Positions 56,662-64,000 of a stretch of 64,000 nt of DNA are shown here, piece by piece. This stretch comes from Streptomyces formicae (lineage in GTDB: Bacteria > Actinomycetota > Actinomycetes > Streptomycetales > Streptomycetaceae). The notes beneath the pieces were generated by a model that worked only from the letters and a program-made list of their open reading frames with translations, was not told the DNA's origin and did not search any database. The translations under genes and the position numbers were made by a program. The stretch is from NCBI RefSeq assembly GCF_002556545.1, contig NZ_CP022685.1, positions 1,736,001 through 1,800,000 on the forward strand, in the 5' to 3' direction. Numbering within the stretch: the stretch's first letter is position 1; every line of letters starts with the position of its first letter.

Positions 56662-58428
56662 CTACAGGTACTGACCGGTGTTGGCCACCGTGTCGATGGA
56701 GCGTCCGGTGTCCGCGCCCTGCTTTCCGGTGACGAGGGTGCGGATGTACACGATCCGCTCGCCCTTCTTTCCGGAGATCCTGGCCCAGTCGTCCGGGTTG
56801 GTGGTGTTGGGCAGGTCCTCGTTCTCCTTGAACTCGTCGATGCAAGCCTGGAGGAGGTGAGCGACCCTGAGGCCCTTCTGGTTCGCCTCGAGGAAGGCCT
56901 TGATGGCCATCTTCTTGGCGCGGCCCACGATGTTCTCGATCATGGCGCCGGAGTTGAAGTCCTTGAAGTACAGGACTTCCTTGTCGCCATTGGCGTACGT
57001 CACCTCGAGGAAGCGGTTCTCCTCGGACTCCGCGTACATCTGCTCGACCACGGACTGGATCATGCCGTGCACCGTGGCGCGCCGGTCGGCGCTGTGCTCG
57101 GCGAGGTCGTCCGCGTGCAGCGGGAGCCGCTCGGTGAGGTACTTGGCGAAGATGTCCTTCGCCGCCTCGGCGTCCGGACGCTCGATCTTGATCTTCACGT
57201 CGAGTCGTCCTGGCCGCAGGATCGCGGGGTCGATCATGTCCTCGCGGTTGGAGGCGCCGATGACGATGACGTTCTCCAGCCCTTCCACGCCGTCGATCTC
57301 GGCGAGTAGCTGCGGGACGATGGTGTTCTCCACGTCCGAGCTGACACCGGATCCGCGGGTGCGGAAGAGGGATTCCATCTCGTCGAAGAAGACGATGACG
57401 GGGGTGCCCTCGCTCGCCTTCTCCCGCGCACGCTGGAAGACCAGGCGGATGTGGCGCTCGGTCTCCCCGACGTACTTGTTGAGGAGCTCGGGGCCCTTGA
57501 TGTTGAGGAAGTAGCTCTTCCCCGCGGGCTGCCCGGTCACCTCGGCGACCTTCTTGGCAAGGGAGTTGGCGACGGCCTTCGCGATCAGCGTCTTGCCGCA
57601 ACCAGGGGGCCCGTACAGCAGGACGCCCTTGGGCGGCCGCAGTTCGTGCTCCTTGAAGAGGTCGGGGTAGAGGTAGGGAAGCTCGACCGCGTCCCTGATC
57701 ATCTCGATCTGGCCGCCGAGGCCGCCGATCTTCTCGTAGCTGATGTCGGGGACTTCTTCGAGGACGAGCTCCTCGACCTCGCTCTTGGGAACGACCTCGT
57801 AGACATAGCCGGAGCGCGGTTCGAGCAGGAGGGCGTCGCCGGGGCGGATGGTGACGTCGAGGAGGGGTTCGGCGAGCCGCACCACTCGTTCTTCGTCGGT
57901 GTGTCCGACCACCAGGGCTCGATCGCCGTCCTCGAGGATCTCCTTGAGGGTGACGATGTCGCCGACGCTCTCGTACTCCATGGCCTCGACCACGTTGAGC
58001 GCTTCGTTGAGCATTACTTCCTGGCCGCGCCTGAGCTCTTCGAGCTCCACGCTCGGGCTGACGTTCACCCGGAGCTTGCGGCCCCCGGTGAAGATGTCCG
58101 CCGTGCCGTCCTCGTTCGCCACGAGGAAGACTCCGAAGCCGGCCGGTGGCTGCGCGAGCCGGTCGACCTCTTCCTTGAGGGCCACGATCTGGTCGCGGGC
58201 CTCGCGGAGCGTGTTGGCGAGCCGCTCGTTCTGCGCGGACACGCCGGCCAGGTTGGTCTGCAGCTCGACGATCCGCTCTTCGAGAATCCTCGTATGACGC
58301 GGAGAGTCGGCGAGCTTGCGTCGCAGGACGGCGATTTCCTGCTCGAGATAGGCAACCTGTCCGGCGGGGTCCTCAGACCCTCGCCCGGGCCGGATGCCGC
58401 GGTTGATGTCGTCGTCGTGGGCTGCCAC
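56662..58428 (-). CDS. arc: Proteasome-activating AAA ATPase Arc (Mpa)
   Basis: A 588-residue hexameric unfoldase. An N-terminal coiled coil (about 20-93) captures Pup. Two OB-fold domains follow (about 97-235). The AAA module has Walker A GPPGCGKT (273-280) and Walker B VIVFFDE (344-350). The C-terminal GQYL carries the penultimate Tyr that docks into the proteasome alpha ring. GTG at 58428 gives the usual N terminus (MAAHDDDIN); a TTG at 58446 is also in frame. It has its own terminator and lies upstream of dop. Confidence 0.96.
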   Translation of the reverse strand: MAAHDDDINRGIRPGRGSEDPAGQVAYLEQEIAVLRRKLADSPRHTRILEERIVELQTNLAGVSAQNERLANTLREARDQIVALKEEVDRLAQPPAGFGVFLVANEDGTADIFTGGRKLRVNVSPSVELEELRRGQEVMLNEALNVVEAMEYESVGDIVTLKEILEDGDRALVVGHTDEERVVRLAEPLLDVTIRPGDALLLEPRSGYVYEVVPKSEVEELVLEEVPDISYEKIGGLGGQIEMIRDAVELPYLYPDLFKEHELRPPKGVLLYGPPGCGKTLIAKAVANSLAKKVAEVTGQPAGKSYFLNIKGPELLNKYVGETERHIRLVFQRAREKASEGTPVIVFFDEMESLFRTRGSGVSSDVENTIVPQLLAEIDGVEGLENVIVIGASNREDMIDPAILRPGRLDVKIKIERPDAEAAKDIFAKYLTERLPLHADDLAEHSADRRATVHGMIQSVVEQMYAESEENRFLEVTYANGDKEVLYFKDFNSGAMIENIVGRAKKMAIKAFLEANQKGLRVAHLLQACIDEFKENEDLPNTTNPDDWARISGKKGERIVYIRTLVTGKQGADTGRSIDTVANTGQYL

Positions 58429-58682
58429 GGTCCTCACCTCCTCCAAGGGGAGCTGGACGCTTCCAGACCCTACCTGGGTGGGTGTCGATTGAAACCCCTA
58501 GATCACAAAGACGATGGGGGTGTGTCCGATCTTCACCCTTGCGCTCTCCCTCACGTCAGGGGAATACCCACCCAACAACATCGGAAAGCGGGCGGTTGTA
58601 TCGTCGAAGTGTTCAACACCCGTCAGGGCTGGCCCGACTTGCACATGAGTCGGACCGCTCGACGCAGCAAACGGCAGGAGAG

Positions 58683-58997
58683 ATGACCGTGCGGCACGAC
58701 GCCGAGACCGGCAGTGAGGGCCATGATCTGCTGGAGGTCTGGATCGACCAGGACCTCTGCACCGGAGACGGCATCTGTGCGCAGTACGCGCCCGAGGTCT
58801 TCGAGCTGGACATCGACGGTCTCGCCTATGTGAAGAGCGGCGACGACGAGCTGTTGCAGGCCCCGGGGGCCACAACGCCCGTGCCGCTGCCGCTCCTGCG
58901 TGATGTCGTGGACTCCGCGAAGGAGTGCCCCGGCGACTGCATCCACGTCCGCCGCGTTTCGGACAGCGTCGAGGTCTACGGACCCGACGCGGAGTGA
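58683..58997 (+). CDS. Single-cluster ferredoxin
   Basis: A 104-residue electron carrier. Cluster ligands are Cys26 and Cys32 (CTGDGIC) and Cys82 in the ECPGDC segment, the C-x5-C...CP pattern of 3Fe-4S or convertible 4Fe-4S ferredoxins that often serve P450s. Cys86 is additional. A 40-residue acidic insertion separates the two halves. GGAG site before ATG. No P450 is adjacent; the nearest is the conservon P450. Divergent from arc. Confidence 0.9.
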   Translation: MTVRHDAETGSEGHDLLEVWIDQDLCTGDGICAQYAPEVFELDIDGLAYVKSGDDELLQAPGATTPVPLPLLRDVVDSAKECPGDCIHVRRVSDSVEVYGPDAE

Positions 58998-59016
58998 CCC
59001 GGCGGCCGCCGCGGCG

Positions 59017-59595
59017 TCAGACGCTGCGCGCCGCGGCGGGATCTGTTCGCTCGAATGTGCCGTCGTTCCATCGCCACTTGGCCTTGTCCTCGCGGTCGGG
59101 ACAGCAGCGGGGCACGTTGGGCGAGGAGTAGCCGAGCAGGGTCGCGGTCACCGCGCCGCCGCGTACGGCGAAGTCGCTGACGTTCAGCCGCTCCTTCGGG
59201 TCGACCAGCGTGGCGACCACGCGGGGCTTGCCCGAGCCTGCCCGGGTGATCACGTAGACCGCGTCGGGCGGGGTGCCGGAGCCGGCCTCGCAGTGCACCA
59301 CGGCGACGGTCTCCGGCCTGCCGTCCCCGTCGAGGTCCCCCGATGCCTTCTTCTTGACGACGGACTTGACGGGGCCGCAGTCCAGGGGGAAGTCGACGGC
59401 CGCGGGGTCGGGCGCGGGGGCCGGGGCCGCGGCGGTTCTGCTGTGCGGCTTCGCGCCGGACTGCGCGGCGTTCGCCGGGTCGGGCTGCAGGACGGCCGAG
59501 CCCCCGATCACGGCGGCGAGGGCGGCCGCGGTGGCCAGCCAGTGGATGGGGCGCGCGGTGGTGTGTGCCAGTTCCGGGACGGCGGGGTGCTGCAC
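59017..59595 (-). CDS. Secreted protein of unknown function
   Basis: A 192-residue exported protein. The N-terminal hydrophobic segment (about 17-36) with ANAA just after it is a signal peptide or anchor. An Ala/Pro linker follows. The mature part has DLDGDGRPETVAVVHC, an FG-GAP-like calcium-binding loop, and several cysteines including CCPDRED. I do not recognise a named family. GTG start with GGAG about ten bases upstream. It converges with the ferredoxin gene with a 19-base gap. Confidence 0.72.
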   Translation of the reverse strand: MQHPAVPELAHTTARPIHWLATAAALAAVIGGSAVLQPDPANAAQSGAKPHSRTAAAPAPAPDPAAVDFPLDCGPVKSVVKKKASGDLDGDGRPETVAVVHCEAGSGTPPDAVYVITRAGSGKPRVVATLVDPKERLNVSDFAVRGGAVTATLLGYSSPNVPRCCPDREDKAKWRWNDGTFERTDPAAARSV

Positions 59596-59734
59596 GAGGA
59601 AGTGTCTCCTGTGAGGGCTGTGCCGGTGGGGGAGGTGGCCAGCATCGTGCCATACCTCACAGTGAGGTGGAACACCGGGGTCCGGTGGGTCGTCCGATTC
59701 TGTTGGTACGTCGCTGGTGCCCTGTCAACGAAAC

Positions 59735-59784
59735 GGCGCCGCCGCCGAGTTCCCTGGTCGGTCAGGGAACTCGGCGGCGGCGCC
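59735..59784 (-). terminator. 22-base-pair hairpin terminator of trmI
   Basis: A perfect 22-base-pair stem (left arm 59735-59756, right arm 59763-59784, six-base loop) lies 26 bases after the trmI stop codon on the minus strand. The arms are GGCGCCGCCGCC-rich, then GAGTTCCCTG. This is the longest perfect hairpin seen in the window. Confidence 0.88.
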
Positions 59785-59809
59785 TGCTTCTTGGGCGGTC
59801 AGCGCGCGA

Positions 59810-60712
59810 TCAGCGCGGCGACCCGCCGTCGGCGTTCGGTCCGGAGTAGTCCTCGCCGTACGCGCCCTTGGCGGGGCGGCGGCGGCGCATGGGGGGCTCC
59901 ACGCCGTCCGCGAGGCGGCGGGCGGTGAGCAGGAAGCCGGTGTGGCCGATCATGCGGTGGTCGGGACGGACCGCGAGGCCCTCCACGTGCCAGTTGCGGA
60001 TCATCGACTCCCACGAGGTGGGCTCGTTGAAGCAGCCGATCTCGCGGATGGACTCGACGGTGCGGGCGAGCTGGGTGGTCGTGGCGACGTAGCAGCACAG
60101 GATGCCGCCGGGGACGAGCGCCTTCTTGACGACGTCCAGGCACTCCCAGGGGGCCAGCATGTCGAGGATGATGCGGTCGACGTCACCGTCGGTCAGATTG
60201 TCCTGGAGGTCGCCGACGGTGAGCTGCCAGGCGGGGTGCGGGCCGCCGAAGTAGCGCTCCACGTTGCCCTTGGCGATCTCGGCGAAGTCCTCGCGGCGCT
60301 CGTACGAGTGCAGCATGCCCTCGTCGCCGATGGCGCGCAGCAGGAAGCTGCTGAGCGAGCCGGAGCCCACGCCCGCCTCCACGACGCGCGCGCCGGGGAA
60401 GATGTCGGCGAAGGCCAGGATCTGCCCCGCGTCCTTGGGGTAGACCACGGCGGCGCCGCGGGGCATGGACAGGACGTAGTCGGGGAGCAGGGGTCGCAGC
60501 GCCAGGTAGGCGACGTTTCCCGTGGTACGGACAACACTGCCCTCGGGAGCGCCGATCAGCTCGTCGTGGGGGAAGGAACCCTTGTGGGTGTGGAAGTTCT
60601 TCCCGGCCTCGAGCGTGAACGTGTAGTGGCGTCCCTTGGGGTCGGTGAGCTGGACCTGGTCCCCGACCTTGAAGGGCCCGCGACGGCGGGCGGCACCGGT
60701 CGGTTCGGACAT
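59810..60712 (-). CDS. trmI: tRNA (adenine-58-N1)-methyltransferase TrmI
   Basis: A 300-residue SAM-dependent methyltransferase that makes m1A58 in the tRNA T-loop. The N-terminal beta domain is followed by a Rossmann fold with VVEAGVGSGSLSS as the SAM loop and LTVGDLQDNLTDGDVDRIILDM as the catalytic-acid region. The C terminus is basic and disordered. The homotetramer form is typical of bacteria. In many actinobacteria trmI lies near the proteasome genes, as here. No good ribosome binding site is seen. Confidence 0.94.
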   Translation of the reverse strand: MSEPTGAARRRGPFKVGDQVQLTDPKGRHYTFTLEAGKNFHTHKGSFPHDELIGAPEGSVVRTTGNVAYLALRPLLPDYVLSMPRGAAVVYPKDAGQILAFADIFPGARVVEAGVGSGSLSSFLLRAIGDEGMLHSYERREDFAEIAKGNVERYFGGPHPAWQLTVGDLQDNLTDGDVDRIILDMLAPWECLDVVKKALVPGGILCCYVATTTQLARTVESIREIGCFNEPTSWESMIRNWHVEGLAVRPDHRMIGHTGFLLTARRLADGVEPPMRRRRPAKGAYGEDYSGPNADGGSPR

Positions 60713-60780
60713 GTGACCAGCCTACCGGCCGCGGCGGATCCCACCGACCACGCGAGCCCACTGCCGTGGGGAGGTGGCGC

Positions 60781-62313
60781 TCAGCTGGGCCGTGCCATCG
60801 CCTTGACGAAGGCACGCTCCACGTCCGCCGCGGACAGCACTCCGTAGATCTCGCCCGAGTCCTCGACGACCAGGTACTCCGTGGCGGGCGTGGCCCGCAG
60901 GGTGTCCAGGAGCTCCTCCCCCGCGAGCTCGGCGGAGACCCGCATGCCCTCGGTGATGTCCTGGGCGAGGCCGCTGACCGTGACCCAGGGGCGGCGGTGC
61001 TCGGGCACGGAGACGATGGCCGCCTCGCGGACGACGGACAGGGGGTCGCCGTCCGGGTCGACCACGACGAGGGCGCGGGCCCCGGCGTCGTTGGCCCTGC
61101 GCAGCGCCTCGGAGAGCGGGGTGTCGCCCTCGACGGGGACGGCGCGGCGGGTCAGGGTGCGGGCTCGCAGCTCGGGCAGGTGTTCGCGCAGGCGGGCCAC
61201 GCGCAGGCTGTTTCCCGCGCCGGTCCAGATGATCGCGGCGAGGATCGCGGCGAGCAGCGCGTCCATGACGGTGTCCATGCCGCCGATGTCCTGGGCCTCG
61301 CCGCCGAGCGCGCCCGACTGGTTGAGCAGGGGCAGGCCGATGAGTACGGAGATGGCGAGGGCGCGGCCGACCCAGGCGGCGGCGACGGTGCCGCTCATCG
61401 GCTTGCCGGTGATCTTCCAGACGACGGCGCGCAGCATGCGGCCGCCGTCCAGGGGCAGCCCCGGCAGCAGGTTGAAGGCGGCCACGATCAGATTGGAGAT
61501 CATCAGGCCCGCGAGCAGGACGCCGGGGACGGTGCCCGGTTCGACGGCGCGCATGCCCGCGTAGAAGACCCCGGCGAGCACCAGGGACAGGAGCGGGCCC
61601 ACGAAGGCGAGGACGAACTCGCGTCCGGGGGTCTCGGACTCCTTCTCGATCTCCGAGACGCCGCCGAAGAACTGCAGCTGGATCCGGCGCACCGGCAGCT
61701 TGAAGCGGAGGGCCGCGACGGTGTGGGCCAGTTCGTGGACGAGTACGGAGGCGTAGAAGGCCACGGCGAAGAAGAGCGAGACCAGGTAGCGGGCGCCGCC
61801 GAGCTCGGGCAGGACGCGGTCGAGCTGGCCGCCGAAGACCCAGGTGATGAGGGCGGCGACGAGGAACCAGCTGGGCGCGACGTACACGGGCACGCCGAAG
61901 GGCTTGCCCATGAGCAGTCCGCCGCCGGGGCCGCGCCGCGCCTTGGTGGGCGGTGTTGCCTTGCCCGCCGGGCCGTGGGTGGCGCGGGAGCGCTCGGGGT
62001 GAGGGTCCTGGGGCGCGGCCTTGGTCAGGCGGTCGCGCGCCGGGGCCTCTGGAGTCTCCGAGTTGTTCGGGTCGCTCGGGTCACTCGGGTCACTCGGGTT
62101 GTTCGGGGTTCCATGGACCTCGCGCGTGTCCTGGGTCTCCCGGGCCTTCGCGGTCGCGTTCCCGGGCACCGGCGCGGGTCCTTCCGCCTCGTCGTGCCGG
62201 GGCCGTGCCGTGTCGACCGGACGCGACGGCTCCACGGAACCATCCGTTCCGCTCGGCCGCCGGCCCTCGGCGCCGTCGGACCGCGGCCTGCCGCTCCCGC
62301 CGCTCTCGTCCAC
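60781..62313 (-). CDS. Site-2 protease family (M50) metalloprotease with CBS domains
   Basis: A 510-residue membrane protease. Residues 1-130 are disordered, with an Asn/Asp/Pro/Ser repeat. The zinc site is HELAH (193-197) plus Asp289 in NLLPGLPLDGG. About six membrane helices cover 148-355. Two CBS modules (about 375-505) can bind adenyl nucleotides. Such SpoIVFB-like proteases cut membrane-bound anti-sigma factors or regulators. The GTG at 62313 has an excellent GAGGGG site; a frame extends upstream to an ATG at 62373 but lacks one. Confidence 0.9.
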   Translation of the reverse strand: MDESGGSGRPRSDGAEGRRPSGTDGSVEPSRPVDTARPRHDEAEGPAPVPGNATAKARETQDTREVHGTPNNPSDPSDPSDPNNSETPEAPARDRLTKAAPQDPHPERSRATHGPAGKATPPTKARRGPGGGLLMGKPFGVPVYVAPSWFLVAALITWVFGGQLDRVLPELGGARYLVSLFFAVAFYASVLVHELAHTVAALRFKLPVRRIQLQFFGGVSEIEKESETPGREFVLAFVGPLLSLVLAGVFYAGMRAVEPGTVPGVLLAGLMISNLIVAAFNLLPGLPLDGGRMLRAVVWKITGKPMSGTVAAAWVGRALAISVLIGLPLLNQSGALGGEAQDIGGMDTVMDALLAAILAAIIWTGAGNSLRVARLREHLPELRARTLTRRAVPVEGDTPLSEALRRANDAGARALVVVDPDGDPLSVVREAAIVSVPEHRRPWVTVSGLAQDITEGMRVSAELAGEELLDTLRATPATEYLVVEDSGEIYGVLSAADVERAFVKAMARPS

Positions 62314-62411
62314 GATGTCCCCTCGTTCGAAGCGTCCCTCGCCCCGGGCTGGCGCGGTCACCCGCACGATCATGCAGGGCGAGAGGGTCTGTCGTCGATG
62401 GTATGCGGCTG

Positions 62412-62434
62412 TTGTCAGTGGCGGGTCGTAGGGT
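62412..62434 (+). promoter_or_regulatory. PafBC-type (RecA-NDp) DNA-damage promoter of the RecB-family nuclease
   Basis: TTGTCAGTG, eight bases, TAGGGT: every defined base of tTGTCRGtg-N8-TAnnnT matches. The -10 element ends nine bases before the nuclease ATG, so transcription should start at or next to the start codon and the mRNA would be leaderless. Confidence 0.88.
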
Positions 62435-62442
62435 CTGTCCTC

Positions 62443-63324
62443 ATGGAAACCAGCACCGACGGTGCCGTGGCGGCCGTGCGCCCGGCGTCCCTGTCGCCCT
62501 CGCGCGCGGGTGACTTCATGCAGTGTCCGCTGCTCTACCGGTTCCGGGTGATCGACAAGCTGCCCGAGAAGCCGAGCGAGGCGGCGACCCGGGGCACCCT
62601 GGTGCACGCGGTCCTGGAGCGGCTCTTCGACGCCCCCGCCGGTGAGCGCACCGCGCCGCGCGCCAAGTCGCTCATTCCCGGTCAGTGGGACCGGCTGCGC
62701 GAGGCGAAGCCGGAGCTGACCGAGCTGTTCGCGGACGATCCGGAGGGCGCGCGCATGACGCGCTGGCTCGCCGACGCCGAGAAGCTCGTCGAGCGCTGGT
62801 TCACCCTGGAGGACCCCACCCGCCTGGAGCCCGCGGAGCGGGAGCTGTTCGTGCAGGCGGAGCTGGAGTCGGGCCTGAAGCTGCGCGGCATCATCGACCG
62901 GGTGGACGTGGCCCCTTCGGGTGAGGTCCGCATCGTCGACTACAAGACGGGCAAGGCCCCGCGTCCGGAGTACGCGGAGGGCGCCCTGTTCCAGATGACG
63001 TTCTACGCCCTTGTGGTGTGGCGTCTGAAGGGTGTCGTGCCGCGCCGTCTGCAGCTGGTCTACCTCGGCAGCGGGGACGTGGTCACGTACGACCCGGTGG
63101 TGGCCGATCTGGAGCGGGTCGAGCGCAAGCTGCTCGCGCTCTGGGAGGCGATCGAGCTCGCCACCGAGACGGGCGACTGGCGGCCGCGGCCCACGAAGCT
63201 GTGCGGCTGGTGCGACCACCAGGCCGTCTGTCCGGAATTCGGGGGGACTCCCCCGCCGTATCCCCTTCCGGTGAGGGTGCCCGAGTCCGCCGAGGGCGAG
63301 CAGGGCAGAATGGGCCCGGCCTAG
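62443..63324 (+). CDS. RecB-family PD-(D/E)XK exonuclease with Fe-S-type cysteines
   Basis: A 293-residue nuclease of the RecB/Cas4/AddB C-domain family. The core has LRGIIDRVD (Asp152) and IVDYKTG (Asp166, Lys168), the PD-(D/E)XK triad, with the downstream QMTFYALVVW helix. Four cysteines, Cys28 and the Cys254/257/263 cluster (LCGWCDHQAVC), match the iron-sulfur staple of AddB/Cas4. It is freestanding, with no helicase or CRISPR genes beside it. A perfect PafBC promoter match lies directly upstream. No ribosome binding site, consistent with a leaderless message. Likely role: DNA end or repair processing. Confidence 0.92.
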   Translation: METSTDGAVAAVRPASLSPSRAGDFMQCPLLYRFRVIDKLPEKPSEAATRGTLVHAVLERLFDAPAGERTAPRAKSLIPGQWDRLREAKPELTELFADDPEGARMTRWLADAEKLVERWFTLEDPTRLEPAERELFVQAELESGLKLRGIIDRVDVAPSGEVRIVDYKTGKAPRPEYAEGALFQMTFYALVVWRLKGVVPRRLQLVYLGSGDVVTYDPVVADLERVERKLLALWEAIELATETGDWRPRPTKLCGWCDHQAVCPEFGGTPPPYPLPVRVPESAEGEQGRMGPA

Positions 63325-63338
63325 CGAAGGAGAGTTAC

Positions 63339-64000
63339 GTGGCCATCCGCGTCCTACTGGTCGACGACCAGCCGCTGTTGCGCACCGGGTTCCGGATGAT
63401 TCTGGAGGCCGAGCAGGACATCGCGGTCGTCGGCGAGGCCGGAGACGGCCTGCAGGCTCTGGACCAGGTGCGGGCGCTCCAGCCCGACGTGGTCCTGATG
63501 GACATCCGCATGCCCCGGATGGACGGTGTCGAGGCGACCCGGCAGATCACCGGGCCCGGCAGGGACGGCCCGGCGAAGGTCCTGGTCCTGACCACGTTCG
63601 ACCTCGACGAGTACGTGGTGGAGGCGCTGCGCGCGGGTGCCAGCGGCTTCCTCCTCAAGGACGCCCCGGCCAACGAGCTGGTGCAGGCGATCCGCGTGGT
63701 CGCCGCGGGCGAGGCGATGCTCGCGCCGAGCATCACGCGTCGGCTGCTCGACAAGTACTCCGCGCACCTGCCCTCCGGCGACGAGCCGGTGCCCGACACG
63801 CTGCACACGCTCACCGAGCGCGAGGTCGAGGTCCTGAAGCTGGTGGCCCGCGGCCTGTCGAACGCCGAGATCGCGGCGGACCTCTTCGTGAGCGAGACGA
63901 CCGTGAAGACCCACGTCGGCCACGTGCTCACCAAATTGGGCCTGCGCGACCGCGTGCAGGCCGCGGTGTACGCGTACGAGAGCGGTCTGGTGCGACCCGG
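63339..64000 (+). CDS. NarL/LuxR-family response regulator (partial, runs past window end)
   Basis: 220 residues of a two-component regulator. The receiver domain has the acidic pair Asp9-Asp10, phospho-acceptor Asp55 (VLMDIRMP), Thr85/86 and Lys107. The LuxR-type helix-turn-helix is at about 145-205 (TEREVEVLKLVARGLSNAEIAADLF). GTG start with AAGGAG seven bases upstream, 14 bases after the nuclease. The family length is about 220-225, so only a few residues are missing. Its sensor kinase is not in the window. Confidence 0.95.
   Translation, partial: MAIRVLLVDDQPLLRTGFRMILEAEQDIAVVGEAGDGLQALDQVRALQPDVVLMDIRMPRMDGVEATRQITGPGRDGPAKVLVLTTFDLDEYVVEALRAGASGFLLKDAPANELVQAIRVVAAGEAMLAPSITRRLLDKYSAHLPSGDEPVPDTLHTLTEREVEVLKLVARGLSNAEIAADLFVSETTVKTHVGHVLTKLGLRDRVQAAVYAYESGLVRP

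Noticed and set aside
55555..57309. A 584-codon plus-strand frame opposite dop and arc
   Set aside because: Both genes on the minus strand are secure by motif; the frame has no family features.
60766..62442. Very long N-terminal extension of the RecB-family nuclease frame
   Set aside because: The frame is open upstream only as an antisense of the site-2 protease; the nuclease domain starts at 62443 directly after a perfect promoter.
62443..63324. Cas4 as identity of the RecB-family nuclease
   Set aside because: Fold and cysteines fit Cas4, but there is no CRISPR array or other cas gene; freestanding RecB-type nuclease is the safer call.

Overview
This window is a piece of a high-GC actinobacterial chromosome, almost certainly a Streptomyces. 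The evidence is the extreme third-position GC, the frequent GTG starts, the complete rar-type conservon, the Pup-proteasome genes in their usual actinobacterial order, and an infC-rpmI-rplT operon beside DUF1844 and SseB genes. It reads as conserved core chromosome. I see no tRNA, rRNA, insertion sequence, prophage or CRISPR array.

Layout: 1-1.7 kb is the infC-rpmI-rplT operon (minus strand, rplT cut by the window edge), with a leader attenuator and an AUC start for IF-3. 1.7-10.8 kb holds a DUF1844 gene, an orphan mycosin-like protease with a proline-rich membrane partner and SseB, a PLP-type amino acid deaminase/aldolase, a DUF2510 protein and two tandem secreted HAD phosphatases. 10.9-17.6 kb is a glutamine-synthetase-like gamma-glutamylation pathway (SDR, aldehyde dehydrogenase, GlnA-like ligase, FadR-type regulator, permease, gamma-glutamyl hydrolase), best read as ethanolamine/amine catabolism. 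17.6-25.3 kb is mixed: an APH kinase, a freestanding alanyl-tRNA synthetase catalytic core, a LysR/TDT transporter pair, a metal-receptor-like protein coupled to an XRE-cupin regulator, and a secreted propeller-like protein. 25.4-29.2 kb is a glycine betaine ABC transporter with two substrate-binding domains fused to its permease. 29.4-33 kb holds a 5'-3' exonuclease, an iron-box-controlled siderophore-interacting protein, a GNAT acetyltransferase and a pseudouridine synthase. 32.9-37.6 kb is the five-gene rar conservon, whose P450 lacks the ExxR motif. 38-39.2 kb is a flavin monooxygenase behind a cysteine-type leader peptide.

From 39.3 to 58.4 kb lies a protein-quality-control and DNA-damage island: helY, a lipid kinase gene, tatC, tatA, two small genes, pafC, pafB, two FKBP prolyl isomerases, pafA, an MFS/LacI pair, prcA, prcB, an endonuclease VII-like gene, pup, dop and arc. 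58.6-64 kb carries a ferredoxin, a secreted protein, the tRNA m1A58 methyltransferase, a site-2 protease with CBS domains, a RecB-family nuclease and a partial NarL-type response regulator.

The most interesting signal is regulatory. Three intergenic sites match the SOS-independent DNA-damage promoter recognised in mycobacteria by PafBC (tTGTCRGtg-N8-TAnnnT): upstream of pup (minus), helY (minus) and the RecB-family nuclease (plus). The pafB and pafC genes are in the same window. This suggests a local PafBC regulon joining Pup-proteasome supply, a helicase and a nuclease, with an endonuclease VII-like protein translated between Pup and the proteasome subunits.
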